From Candidatus Gastranaerophilales bacterium (GTDB lineage Bacteria > Cyanobacteriota > Vampirovibrionia > Gastranaerophilales > Gastranaerophilaceae): a stretch of DNA of 64,000 bases. The stretch spans positions 47,777-111,776 of the forward strand of contig CALVHA010000004.1 in NCBI GenBank assembly GCA_944327255.1, given 5' to 3'. Numbering within the stretch: the stretch's first letter is position 1; each line of letters starts with the position of its first letter. A program made the translations under genes and the position numbers. Shown here piece by piece: positions 42,667 to 51,020 of the stretch. Below the pieces are notes generated by a model that was given only the letters and a program-made list of their open reading frames with translations, searched no databases and was not told where the DNA came from.

Positions 42667-43962
42667 TTACATTTCAAATTCATATTTAGCCATTTCAGCA
42701 TATTCTTTTGGAGAAACAGTGTCAGGAGCCAGGGCTTCTTTTTCAAGTCCTTTTTCCAAAAGTTTTGGAGCATCTTTTTTTAACTTATCATCCGCAAGAA
42801 TTATATCTCTCTTTTTTGCTTCAGAAATCAATCTGATTGTCATTTCAGTTGGGGAACCATCTTTTGAAACGGCTTTTTGGATATCATAACTAGCCCAATC
42901 TTCAGGAAGCTTATCAATTTTTGAGTAATCGTTATCAGTTCCCAAACGTTTATCAATTTCGTTAAGAAGAATATTTTTGACATAATCCTTTTGACTTTCG
43001 AAATGGCAAGGAATAACTATATCTGTACCTATAACCTCTTCGGCATCTCTATTTTCACGCTTTTGGAAAAGTTCAGCCGCAACTTTAAGATGTCCGAGTT
43101 CAAATGCAAGAAATTCTTCCCAAACAAGTTTAAGTTTTTCATCAACCTCATCCCGGAGGCAAGTATAATAATTACAAACTTCCATAAATTCATGAATAAG
43201 AAGTTTCTCATAAATACTTTCTGTAGGATCTATTAAAGATTCATACATAGTAACATGTTCCTCTTCAACATCCTTAATTTCCGCATAAGTCTCTCTTAAA
43301 GTTTCATTACCATATGCAAAACCGTGTTCCGCATAATAATTATGAGTCTGCTGTTCCCCAGAGACAAGTGTCAAAATATTAACTTTTGTCTGAGGAGAAG
43401 CAGTATTTTTATCATAATGTTTCCTAAGACGTAATACATTACAATTGTGATGATTTTGTGTAGGACGCCCAAGCATAATATCGGTCTGCCCCTGAACAAT
43501 GTCATCGGGATTAATCCCGTGAATCATATATGCCCATTGGCTGTATCTGTATAAATGGTCAAAATCTTCCAACAAGCCGAAATTAAAAGTTTCGCGCACA
43601 TAATCATCGGGCTCATTTTGTGCAAGCCATGCAGTTAAATCAACTGCAACCTGTTCATAACCCAATGTTGTCTCTAAAACAGACTGATCCGCAGGCGCAA
43701 ACCAGTTTACGGTTGTTTGCTGAGCATCCTCAAGTCGCTTGGTTTGTGCAAGGAATACACATAATTCCTCATCATCACTAATCCTTGCAATATTATGTTT
43801 AAAATTCCAAGCCTCTACCTCAATACCATTCATTAAAATTTGACGTGTACGGGAGTAGCAGTCGACCTCATATTTATTAAAATGCCTGTGTGCAATATCG
43901 TGCCAGCTTCTAAGCTGCTTATCAATTGAAATACCTTTTTCTTTTAAAGCGTTAAAAGTCAT
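42667..43962 (-). CDS. Predicted ferritin-like di-iron protein, otherwise unknown
   Basis: A 431-residue soluble protein not recognised by name. Four acidic helices have the spacing expected of a ferritin-like four-helix bundle. LLEDFDHLYRYSQWAYM contains E/D-x2-H, IKDVEEEHVTMYESLI has E-x2-H, LLIHEFMEVCNYY has H-E-x2-E, and EEFLAFELGHLKVAAELF has E-x2-H. Two E-x2-H plus further glutamates would bind two irons. The N-terminal third (HDIAHRHFNKYEVDCYSRTRQILMNGIEVEAWNFKHNIAR) also has several His/Glu. Possible roles are iron oxidation, peroxide reduction or a cofactor-making oxygenase. AAAGGAGTG precedes the ATG. It is a single gene. Confidence 0.45.
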   Translation of the reverse strand: MTFNALKEKGISIDKQLRSWHDIAHRHFNKYEVDCYSRTRQILMNGIEVEAWNFKHNIARISDDEELCVFLAQTKRLEDAQQTTVNWFAPADQSVLETTLGYEQVAVDLTAWLAQNEPDDYVRETFNFGLLEDFDHLYRYSQWAYMIHGINPDDIVQGQTDIMLGRPTQNHHNCNVLRLRKHYDKNTASPQTKVNILTLVSGEQQTHNYYAEHGFAYGNETLRETYAEIKDVEEEHVTMYESLIDPTESIYEKLLIHEFMEVCNYYTCLRDEVDEKLKLVWEEFLAFELGHLKVAAELFQKRENRDAEEVIGTDIVIPCHFESQKDYVKNILLNEIDKRLGTDNDYSKIDKLPEDWASYDIQKAVSKDGSPTEMTIRLISEAKKRDIILADDKLKKDAPKLLEKGLEKEALAPDTVSPKEYAEMAKYEFEM

Positions 43963-44033
43963 TTTTCACTCCTTTCTATAGAAACGATAAGATTTTAACG
44001 CTTAATTAAGAAAAATTTATTAACTAAAAGTAC

Positions 44034-44062
44034 TAAAAATCCTCCGTCAAAGGAGGATTTTA
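44034..44062 (-). terminator. Terminator of the leftward prepilin operon
   Basis: AAAATCCTCC/GGAGGATTTT stem with a 6-nt loop, just past the stop of the last prepilin gene. Confidence 0.85.
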
Positions 44063-44068
44063 AAATTT

Positions 44069-44740
44069 TTACTTTTTATTTTCAATCATATTGGTTTCGC
44101 CCAAGTATTTTTTAGCATAGAAGCCGTCAACTTTCATTTTGCCGTCAGTGCGGACATAGAAAATATATCTGTCAGGAGCAGTGCAGGAAACAGAAGCTTC
44201 TGATGGATTATCCTCGCAATTCGGAGGATTTTTAGCGCCGTTCACATCAACGAGAATAGAATAATAATCATTTCCATATTCAGGGTTATCAGGATCGTCT
44301 ACCGGTTCCTTGCTAAAATCAACGACCGGAAGTCCCCATTCTATACCGTCAGTTGTGGTAAACGTCGGGTTATCATAAGTTCCTGTAGCATTACAGTTAG
44401 CTGCAATAGTCGCATCATCTTCAAGAGTGTTTAATCTAACAGCGAAAAGTCTGCAGAATTTAGAATTTCCCTGATAAGTTTCACTGTTAATTGTCACGGC
44501 CTCAAGTTCATCAAATCCGAATTTACCTTCAACGAAAGGATAAGCTTCTTCATCATTAACTAGTTCGGCAACAATTCTTTCAGCAAGATAATAGGCCTTT
44601 TTAAACATGACTTTATTTTTGTTAGGCCGCAGGGCATTGATTGCCGGCATAAGGAGAGTTGCAATTACTGAGATAATAGCAAGACAGACCATAAGCTCAG
44701 CGAGCGTAAAACCCTTATGATTATTGATAGATTTTTTCAT
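44069..44740 (-). CDS. Prepilin-type protein, small member of the pilin cluster
   Basis: A 223-residue type IV prepilin or pseudopilin. A short basic leader (MKKSINNHKG) is followed by the cleavage and methylation motif G|FTLAE, with the conserved Glu at mature position +5, and the hydrophobic helix LMVCLAIISVIATLLMPAINAL. The ectodomain has two to four cysteines (FCRLFAVRL, AANCNATG, PPNCEDNPSEASVSC) that could pair. It ends with DRYIFYVRTDGKMKVDGFYAKKYLGE. It is the last gene of the leftward cluster, 22 nt after the 947-residue gene, with AAAGGACTT before the ATG. It lacks the glycine-rich domain of its neighbours, so it may be the major or linking subunit. Confidence 0.85.
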   Translation of the reverse strand: MKKSINNHKGFTLAELMVCLAIISVIATLLMPAINALRPNKNKVMFKKAYYLAERIVAELVNDEEAYPFVEGKFGFDELEAVTINSETYQGNSKFCRLFAVRLNTLEDDATIAANCNATGTYDNPTFTTTDGIEWGLPVVDFSKEPVDDPDNPEYGNDYYSILVDVNGAKNPPNCEDNPSEASVSCTAPDRYIFYVRTDGKMKVDGFYAKKYLGETNMIENKK

Positions 44741-44761
44741 TATAATAAGTCCTTTCTTTTA

Positions 44762-47605
44762 TTACCACATAATTACAATAGCACCTGAGTATCCGTTTTC
44801 ACCCGGAGTTTCCTCAAACTGCTTTTTATAAGCATCGGTAGAACCGTCACCTTTACATGCGTTAAGATTTCCAATTACACCGGATGAGAAGTTAGTATAA
44901 CCTTCCCATTCATCCAATGTTTCACCGACAGGCTCATAGCCGTTAGCTAGAGCTTCTTCAGCAGAAACGTTTGGAACTGTAGCCCAATTATTTTGATTTG
45001 TAACATTATTTTCATAAGTAGTACCTTTTGTAAAATATATGAAGTATTGAGGCATTAGCCAGCAGTTATGTTTTACGTAACCACCGTTACCACCTCTGCC
45101 CAGATTTTGAATAGATTCTGGATCATCAATTAAGCCGGTTAAATCCGTAAGGAAAGATATTTTCTGGAAGTCAGATTCTTCTCCGAGATAAGAGTTATTC
45201 TCATAGTTATCAGAGTACTTAGGTTCAGGCGCCTTATCAGGATTATTTACATATTCCATAATTTCCTCAGAAGTTAAGAGTACAGTTGATGCATTAGATT
45301 TAAGATGGCTTCTGCCCCCTAATCCACCATTAGTCGAATATACTAGTTTACAGTTTTCAAGACCCTCTCCAGTACAACCTGTACCCAATCTTGATTTTTC
45401 ACCGCTTTCAGCAATATCTGAATTACCAGGAGTTATATTAGCAAGAGCTTTTCCGCCCTTACCAGGCTCCATTACCAATTTAGAAGTTCCAAATGTTCTG
45501 GCAAATACCGCACGGTATTCTCCAGCACCTCCACGCTCACCGTAGTAAAGGAACCCGCGAAGATATCTATGTAAAATTTTCAATCCAAAGGCTCCCCCTC
45601 TTGTTCGTTTATCTATATTGGTCTCTGTATTCAAATTACCACTATATGGATCATTATAACTCGGACATTTATATGTATTTGCCACAAATTGATCTCTGTT
45701 TCCGGACGCTTTTTCATTTAGGAACATCCACTGTTCATCCGTCATAAAAGCAGCTGAACCTGAGCAATAGTGATATTGACCATATTTTGTAGGGAAATTA
45801 AGCGTTTTAGATCCATTAACTCCGTCTAATCCCGCAGCACTCGGACAAAGAGTGTTTGGATTAGCCGGTTCACCTATTAATGTTCCAGTATTAACATCAA
45901 CAACATCTTTAGGATTAAAATCTTCAAGTGCTTTTCCCGGAGTACTCATAATATCTCCAGAAACCAATTCAGAATTTCCGCTGGTATAGTTTACACAAGT
46001 TCCATACTGGCATACTTTTATCCCCTCAGTATTATCTTCCGGGAAATATGGTAATCCACCGGCAATACCATCAGTCATTTTTATTGGATCCGCATAATTC
46101 GAAGTATTAATACAATCATTAAGATCAAATTTTAACTTAACAACAGGATATTCTTTAAAATAAAATGCAGGGGTTTCAGCTTGATCAATTATTGTAATAC
46201 TTCCATTAGCATTAAATTGCCAAGTAGTAGGATATATTTTAAAGTAATCTAATACAGTCTTCGAAGTATCCGGAACATCCGTACATACTTCTTCTAATAT
46301 ACCTTCATCATTTGGTTGATAGATACACTGAGGCTTTGTACCGTAACCCTGCCTATAGTCAGCAGTAGAGGCAACATATCCATCGATATTTAAAGGATTT
46401 TTAATTTCTTTACCTTCTATATCAAAACAGGCACCGCCTATACCATCCGGGCAAGCTTCATCAAATGATAATAGCACTCCAGGATGGCTATTAGCCTTAT
46501 CAACCTCCCAATCAAGCTTAGCATAGCAATGATTTCCATCGCCAGCTCCACTAACATCGTCACCACCCCAATCTGTAATAGGTTTATCTTTATCAACAGT
46601 TCCGTCGTCCTTTAATTGGTATCTCACACCTCTACGATAAGATGTATTCAAATCAAACGAATAAACATCACTGGTTAACAAACCACCCTTACCGCCTGCA
46701 CCACCATAACACGCCAGTTCAGAATATGTAGGAACATAATTATTTATTGCCCAAGGACAATTTTTAGCAATAGGACTTCTTAATTGACAATAGTTACGTG
46801 CACTACTATAAGGAATCCTAGTTCCTAATTCAGTCTCAAAGGTAGTTCCCATTCCAAATAAAGCCTGAGTACAAGCAAATGGTGTTGAATCAGTTGCTGA
46901 ACTATTATCTTCTTGAACATCATTGCTAAGGTTACAAAGAGACTCATACCAGAAACGTGGATCAAGCCCCAGCTCAGTTTCATCACCTGAAAGCTCATAA
47001 TAACGTTGTACAGCGTATCCTCCAGGGCCACTTGCTCCTGTATAATCATATACAAACATATGCAAATTAGCATCTTTTATAAGTTTTTTAAAAGCTCTTA
47101 TAGAAAAAGGAGTTTTATTCTGGATTGATGGAGCGGCTGAACGAATATAGTCTGCCGTTAAACCTGTAGTTGTAATATTATTAAGAAAATCTATATACGA
47201 ATATGTATTAGTAGCTTCAGGGTATAGTATGCCCGTATAACTATCATTAGAGTTATGGTTTGCATTACCGCCGGCACCGCCGCCGCCCAATAACTGAACA
47301 TAAAGATAAGGAGCTGATGCGGGAGCATCAAATTCACACTGGGTAAATGTAGGATCCTCTGCCTGATTTCTATCTAAAAGTACAGACTTACCTGAAAACA
47401 TTATTTCATGTAGTAGCCCATCATCACGGTTTCTATAACATATATATTGTCCATGGATTGTTCTTCTCGGTTTAAGTTTATGCTTTCTTGTAATAACAGA
47501 AGTTGCGCTCGCAAATATCAATGATAATACAAGAAGTAAAAGCATTACCTCGATAAGTGTAAAAGCCCGTTTTTTTTTGTTATGTCCAGTTGTGAAAAAT
47601 TTCAT
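44762..47605 (-). CDS. Giant prepilin-like protein with glycine-rich ectodomain (947 aa)
   Basis: Starts with a prepilin leader and helix (KKKRA|FTLIEVMLLLLVLSLIF; alanine at -1, Glu at +5), then a basic stretch and the motif HGQYICYRNRDDGLLHEIMF, shared with two neighbours. The ectodomain (about 85-947) opens with YLYVQLLGGGGAGGN and is rich in Gly, Asn, Asp and cysteine (roughly 25 Cys, probably disulphides). It contains repeated G-G-x-G-G turns (GGAGGKGG, GGGNGGYVKHNC, ERGGAGEYR) and ends in ENGYSGAIVIMW. Such size is far beyond normal pilins (about 150-200 aa). The N-terminus predicts incorporation into a pilus or pseudopilus and the large domain an adhesive or tip function. Confidence 0.8.
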   Translation of the reverse strand: MKFFTTGHNKKKRAFTLIEVMLLLLVLSLIFASATSVITRKHKLKPRRTIHGQYICYRNRDDGLLHEIMFSGKSVLLDRNQAEDPTFTQCEFDAPASAPYLYVQLLGGGGAGGNANHNSNDSYTGILYPEATNTYSYIDFLNNITTTGLTADYIRSAAPSIQNKTPFSIRAFKKLIKDANLHMFVYDYTGASGPGGYAVQRYYELSGDETELGLDPRFWYESLCNLSNDVQEDNSSATDSTPFACTQALFGMGTTFETELGTRIPYSSARNYCQLRSPIAKNCPWAINNYVPTYSELACYGGAGGKGGLLTSDVYSFDLNTSYRRGVRYQLKDDGTVDKDKPITDWGGDDVSGAGDGNHCYAKLDWEVDKANSHPGVLLSFDEACPDGIGGACFDIEGKEIKNPLNIDGYVASTADYRQGYGTKPQCIYQPNDEGILEEVCTDVPDTSKTVLDYFKIYPTTWQFNANGSITIIDQAETPAFYFKEYPVVKLKFDLNDCINTSNYADPIKMTDGIAGGLPYFPEDNTEGIKVCQYGTCVNYTSGNSELVSGDIMSTPGKALEDFNPKDVVDVNTGTLIGEPANPNTLCPSAAGLDGVNGSKTLNFPTKYGQYHYCSGSAAFMTDEQWMFLNEKASGNRDQFVANTYKCPSYNDPYSGNLNTETNIDKRTRGGAFGLKILHRYLRGFLYYGERGGAGEYRAVFARTFGTSKLVMEPGKGGKALANITPGNSDIAESGEKSRLGTGCTGEGLENCKLVYSTNGGLGGRSHLKSNASTVLLTSEEIMEYVNNPDKAPEPKYSDNYENNSYLGEESDFQKISFLTDLTGLIDDPESIQNLGRGGNGGYVKHNCWLMPQYFIYFTKGTTYENNVTNQNNWATVPNVSAEEALANGYEPVGETLDEWEGYTNFSSGVIGNLNACKGDGSTDAYKKQFEETPGENGYSGAIVIMW

Positions 47606-47645
47606 ACTTTATACTTGCTCCTTTTATATTAAAATTATTTTTTTA

Positions 47646-48614
47646 TTACCAAACAATAATAACAGCACCTGTACCACCTTTAGAGCCGACCGCACCACCT
47701 GTTCCTGCTCTTGGACTGGTTAAAGCAATTCCATCCTTTATTTCCAACCCCGTTATATAATATTCCAGATCCGATGGTTCTTCATCCTGTGTAAAATTTC
47801 CATCCAATTGAATTGATAAAGCAAAATAATTTACAGGATCCTGCAAGTATGCAGGTGTATTATAATAACGATAAACCAATATTCCTCGCGCAAGTTCTGC
47901 AGTATCTGTTCCGGAATACTCTGACAAAATAGTTGAATAATCAATATTTATTGATTTTTCAAGATTATACGCCTCTCCATTTTGATTACAATATTTAACG
48001 ATTACACGATTATTAGCAGCATCAATAGTACAACTTGGCGTCAAACGACACGAGTATTCTGCATATGAGACAGAACAGCTTTTCAATGTAATATTACTCC
48101 CGGAATTTGAGAGTCCCCCGGCAACTCTTAAGATTTCTCTATCATTATCATCAGCATCTGCAATATATGTATCTTCTGCTTTAGGGTCAAAGGTTGCAGG
48201 ATTTGTTGCATCTACATTTGCCGGATTTCCGGGATATAAATGTAACGTGTGTGTCGTTGTCGTTAAGAATAGAGACTGATATTCTCCCTTTGAGCCACCA
48301 TATTGCTGACCACCTGCACCACCACCACCAACAGCATTAACTATAAGATAAGAAGAGGAGCTCAATGGTTTGAAAGTACAATATCCGTCAGCCGGATGAG
48401 TATCTGAAATAATAACGTTTTCAGACAGCATACGCTCAGTTAATTGTCCTGCATTATCATAGTAGCATTCCATTCTGCCATGAGGAGGAATAGCAGTTTT
48501 TTTCTTATATTTTTGGGTAAACACATTTGAACAAGCTGCAACAAATATTGCAACAATTGCCATTGTCACCACAACTTCAAATAAAGAAAAACCAAAATTA
48601 TATTTTTTACTCAT
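47646..48614 (-). CDS. Prepilin-like protein with glycine-rich ectodomain (322 aa)
   Basis: The N-terminus SKKYNFG|FSLFEVVVTMAIVAIFVAACSN has the prepilin cleavage motif with Glu at +5. KKTAIPPHGRMECYYDNAGQLTERML repeats the His-Gly..Cys motif, then YLIVNAVGGGGAGGQQYGG opens the glycine-rich domain, and it ends in GSKGGTGAVIIVW. The ATG at 48614 is chosen because AAGGAG lies 4-5 nt before it; an upstream ATG lies inside the preceding gene. It is the smallest of the three glycine-rich paralogues and shows the minimal architecture of the family. One operon with the 731- and 947-residue genes. Confidence 0.8.
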   Translation of the reverse strand: MSKKYNFGFSLFEVVVTMAIVAIFVAACSNVFTQKYKKKTAIPPHGRMECYYDNAGQLTERMLSENVIISDTHPADGYCTFKPLSSSSYLIVNAVGGGGAGGQQYGGSKGEYQSLFLTTTTHTLHLYPGNPANVDATNPATFDPKAEDTYIADADDNDREILRVAGGLSNSGSNITLKSCSVSYAEYSCRLTPSCTIDAANNRVIVKYCNQNGEAYNLEKSINIDYSTILSEYSGTDTAELARGILVYRYYNTPAYLQDPVNYFALSIQLDGNFTQDEEPSDLEYYITGLEIKDGIALTSPRAGTGGAVGSKGGTGAVIIVW

Positions 48615-48622
48615 AAAACTCC

Positions 48623-50818
48623 TTACCATACGATTACAACTGCTCCCGGATAACCTCTAGTTGGTTGACAAACTGTACCAGGGGCTGGAACAAGTTCACC
48701 TGTAGCACCGTAGTCATTTTCCGGTTCTGATGGCTTAAACTGGTCATTTGCTTTAAAGCATCTATAAGGTTGATTATTATTATATTCATAAGTTCTTGTC
48801 CAACCTGTTGATGCCGGATTTCCAGTTATAACAAGGCGTTCTTCTCCAGTAGTAGAGCGTAAGAATGAATAGCCACCGTCACCGCCTGAACCAGGAAGTA
48901 AATTCTGTCCCAATCCGCCATAAAGATAGTTAATAGCAGAAGGGGTTGTTGATTCTGCATCTAACTCAAGAACCGCATAGAAATCCGAGTTTACAGCAAA
49001 ACGTTTTTCATTATCTCGTGCAACCCGCTTGTCAAGACAACCTGCTATTGGCCACGTGGTAGGATCATCTTTATTTATAGCTAATTCACATATAGCTGAA
49101 ACGGCAATAGTCCCTTCTTCAGCAGATCTGCCTTTGAATACATCTTCCCCGAATAAGAAAACTTTAGAGCCAGCCTCACCAGTAGAAAGCCCCAATCCTC
49201 CGGCTGCGCGTAATATCTCAACTCCATCAGAATAAACAATGGTATCTGAACCATTACCGCCTTTTTTATCTCCTGCCTGTCCTTGTGCACCTCCATTACC
49301 TATTTCAAAAGTAAGATTTTTGTCTAATTTAGGGAGGAACATAGAGATAGCCTCTCCAGGAGCTCCTGCAAAACCAAATGTAGGGGTATCATAACCATAA
49401 AATCTTTCGTATTTTACAGATGCAGGGAATGTAGGCAATTCTACTACAGGTGTTGATGAATACAATCCAGTTGTTGTATCTAATGCACCAGCAGGAAGTT
49501 GTGCCTGATCCGTAATTCTTTGCCATGGCAGTGGACATTCAGTACTTGTTGGCATACTTGGATTTCCTTTAAAAGATAGATCATACTGTACTACCTGATT
49601 TGGAGTTACTTGATCTGCTGGTTTTCCATTACCGCCAGGTCGAACAAAACAAGATGTTTGTACTGTTCCATTATCCTCAATAGCAGCTGATATATAATTA
49701 GCTTCATAGTTAGCATTTTCAGCATCACATGTATCAATCCACGCAGTATACGGAGATTCAGACATACCACACACAACATCATATACTTCACCAGTAGCAG
49801 GATCATAACCTACTTGTTTTATAGGTACTGGGTTAGGAGTATGATCCTTAGGGTCTAAGTCATATTCCCAGGAGTATCTCGTAGGTATCTTACCATTTTC
49901 AAGATATCCAAAAGCTTTTTCAACAACAGGGCGAGCTGATTGAACAATTTGAATCCTAGTCGCTGTATCAATAAGGATATATTCTTTTGGAAGCTCCATA
50001 CAAGCTCCATCACCGCCTTGTCCACCGTAGAAATAGGTATAAGTAGGAATAGCACCTTCCGCAGCACTAGTCCTCTTAGTAGATGGAGTACCAGTAAAAC
50101 CTCTGCTTGAACAAATTTTTAAATTAGTAAGAGCCTGAACAGGTTCCCAATATGCTTTTAACCACGCTGATTTATCAGGTTCTGTTGCTAATTTATTCAA
50201 TGAAACAGCATAATTCGGACAAGAAGCAGACTCTAATTTAGGATCATTTTCATTAGATAACTTACAATAAGTTCCCCAGTCTCCGGTACATGTTTGAGTA
50301 TTACTCTTATCACCGTTGTCACATGCACCTTCTTTTGTTATCTTTGCTGTATTTGCCATATTCTTACAGCACTGGGTATTATATTTTACCTCTGCCATTT
50401 CTTTGTAATCATCATTTTTGTATGTTGTATCATTCGGGTCATACGGTGGATATGTACCGCCGGAGCCGCCACCTACAGCCTGAAAAGAAAAATATGCCGC
50501 ATTCGGCGCCATTTCTTCAGGGTTAAACTTACATTCTGTCACAACTTTTCCTATAGGGTTTCCTGCAGCGTCAACATAGGCTGCATCTGCTCCAGATTTT
50601 TCCGTAGCATAAAACTCCATAAGGTCACCGGTCTCAGGATCTCTCCAGCATTCATATCTGCCGTGGTCTCCGCGTGTAACTCTTTTTTCCACTTTTTTAT
50701 GTACAAGAGGAGGTAATGCCAGAATTAAAAAGGATAATATTAGCAATACTATCAGCATCTCTGCCACTGAAAAACCCGTCTTATCCCCCATTATTCGCTT
50801 TTTTAATTTATCCAGCAT
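48623..50818 (-). CDS. Giant prepilin-like protein with glycine-rich ectodomain (731 aa)
   Basis: First gene of the leftward cluster. The prepilin N-terminus is GDKTG|FSVAEMLIVLLILSFLILALPPLV (Glu at +5). RGDHGRYECWRDPETGDLMEF carries the His-Gly..Cys motif and YFSFQAVGGGSGGTYPPYDPN starts the glycine-rich domain. The ectodomain contains many cysteines (CCKNMANTAKITKEGACDNG, TCTGDWGTYC) and Gly-rich turns (GGQGGDGACM, GNGGAQGQAGDKKGGNGSD, GGLGQNLLPGSGGDGGYSF), and ends in TRGYPGAVVIVW. The ATG at 50818 is favoured over a TTG at 50827 by the spacing to GGAG. A TATAAT box lies 70 nt upstream on this strand. Confidence 0.8.
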   Translation of the reverse strand: MLDKLKKRIMGDKTGFSVAEMLIVLLILSFLILALPPLVHKKVEKRVTRGDHGRYECWRDPETGDLMEFYATEKSGADAAYVDAAGNPIGKVVTECKFNPEEMAPNAAYFSFQAVGGGSGGTYPPYDPNDTTYKNDDYKEMAEVKYNTQCCKNMANTAKITKEGACDNGDKSNTQTCTGDWGTYCKLSNENDPKLESASCPNYAVSLNKLATEPDKSAWLKAYWEPVQALTNLKICSSRGFTGTPSTKRTSAAEGAIPTYTYFYGGQGGDGACMELPKEYILIDTATRIQIVQSARPVVEKAFGYLENGKIPTRYSWEYDLDPKDHTPNPVPIKQVGYDPATGEVYDVVCGMSESPYTAWIDTCDAENANYEANYISAAIEDNGTVQTSCFVRPGGNGKPADQVTPNQVVQYDLSFKGNPSMPTSTECPLPWQRITDQAQLPAGALDTTTGLYSSTPVVELPTFPASVKYERFYGYDTPTFGFAGAPGEAISMFLPKLDKNLTFEIGNGGAQGQAGDKKGGNGSDTIVYSDGVEILRAAGGLGLSTGEAGSKVFLFGEDVFKGRSAEEGTIAVSAICELAINKDDPTTWPIAGCLDKRVARDNEKRFAVNSDFYAVLELDAESTTPSAINYLYGGLGQNLLPGSGGDGGYSFLRSTTGEERLVITGNPASTGWTRTYEYNNNQPYRCFKANDQFKPSEPENDYGATGELVPAPGTVCQPTRGYPGAVVIVW

Positions 50819-50898
50819 AACAAACAAATCTCCAACTCTTGTGTCTATTTTTACAGTAAAACAATATAACTATATTATACCATACAATGATACTCAAA

Positions 50899-50922
50899 TA
50901 ACAAATTTGTTACAAATTGTTA
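50899..50922. repeat. Palindromic block in the divergent pilin promoter region (candidate operator)
   Basis: TAACAAATTTGTTA (50899-50912) is a perfect 14-bp palindrome, and the next bases (TTACAAATTGTTA, 50910-50922) repeat its arm. The block lies between the leftward promoter of the giant-pilin operon and the rightward promoter at 50944-50972, a position from which one regulator could control both. Confidence 0.4.
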
Positions 50923-50943
50923 TAATTTCAAACTCTTCATCAC

Positions 50944-50972
50944 TTGACCATGTAAGCTTAACATGATATAAT
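50944..50972 (+). promoter_or_regulatory. Strong promoter of the rightward prepilin gene
   Basis: TTGACC (50944-50949), an exact 17-bp spacer and TATAAT (50967-50972), with an extended -10 TGA just before it. The ATG is about 49 nt downstream, with a GGGG ribosome site. Confidence 0.7.
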
Positions 50973-51020
50973 TTATATACAGTTAATATAATTTTTGGGA
51001 ATTATCTGCGGGGTAACTTA

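Noticed and set aside
50294..50716. Rightward open frame of 140 codons inside the 731-residue prepilin gene
   Set aside because: Antisense shadow, Cys/Phe-rich with no plausible start context; the leftward frame has prepilin and glycine-rich features.
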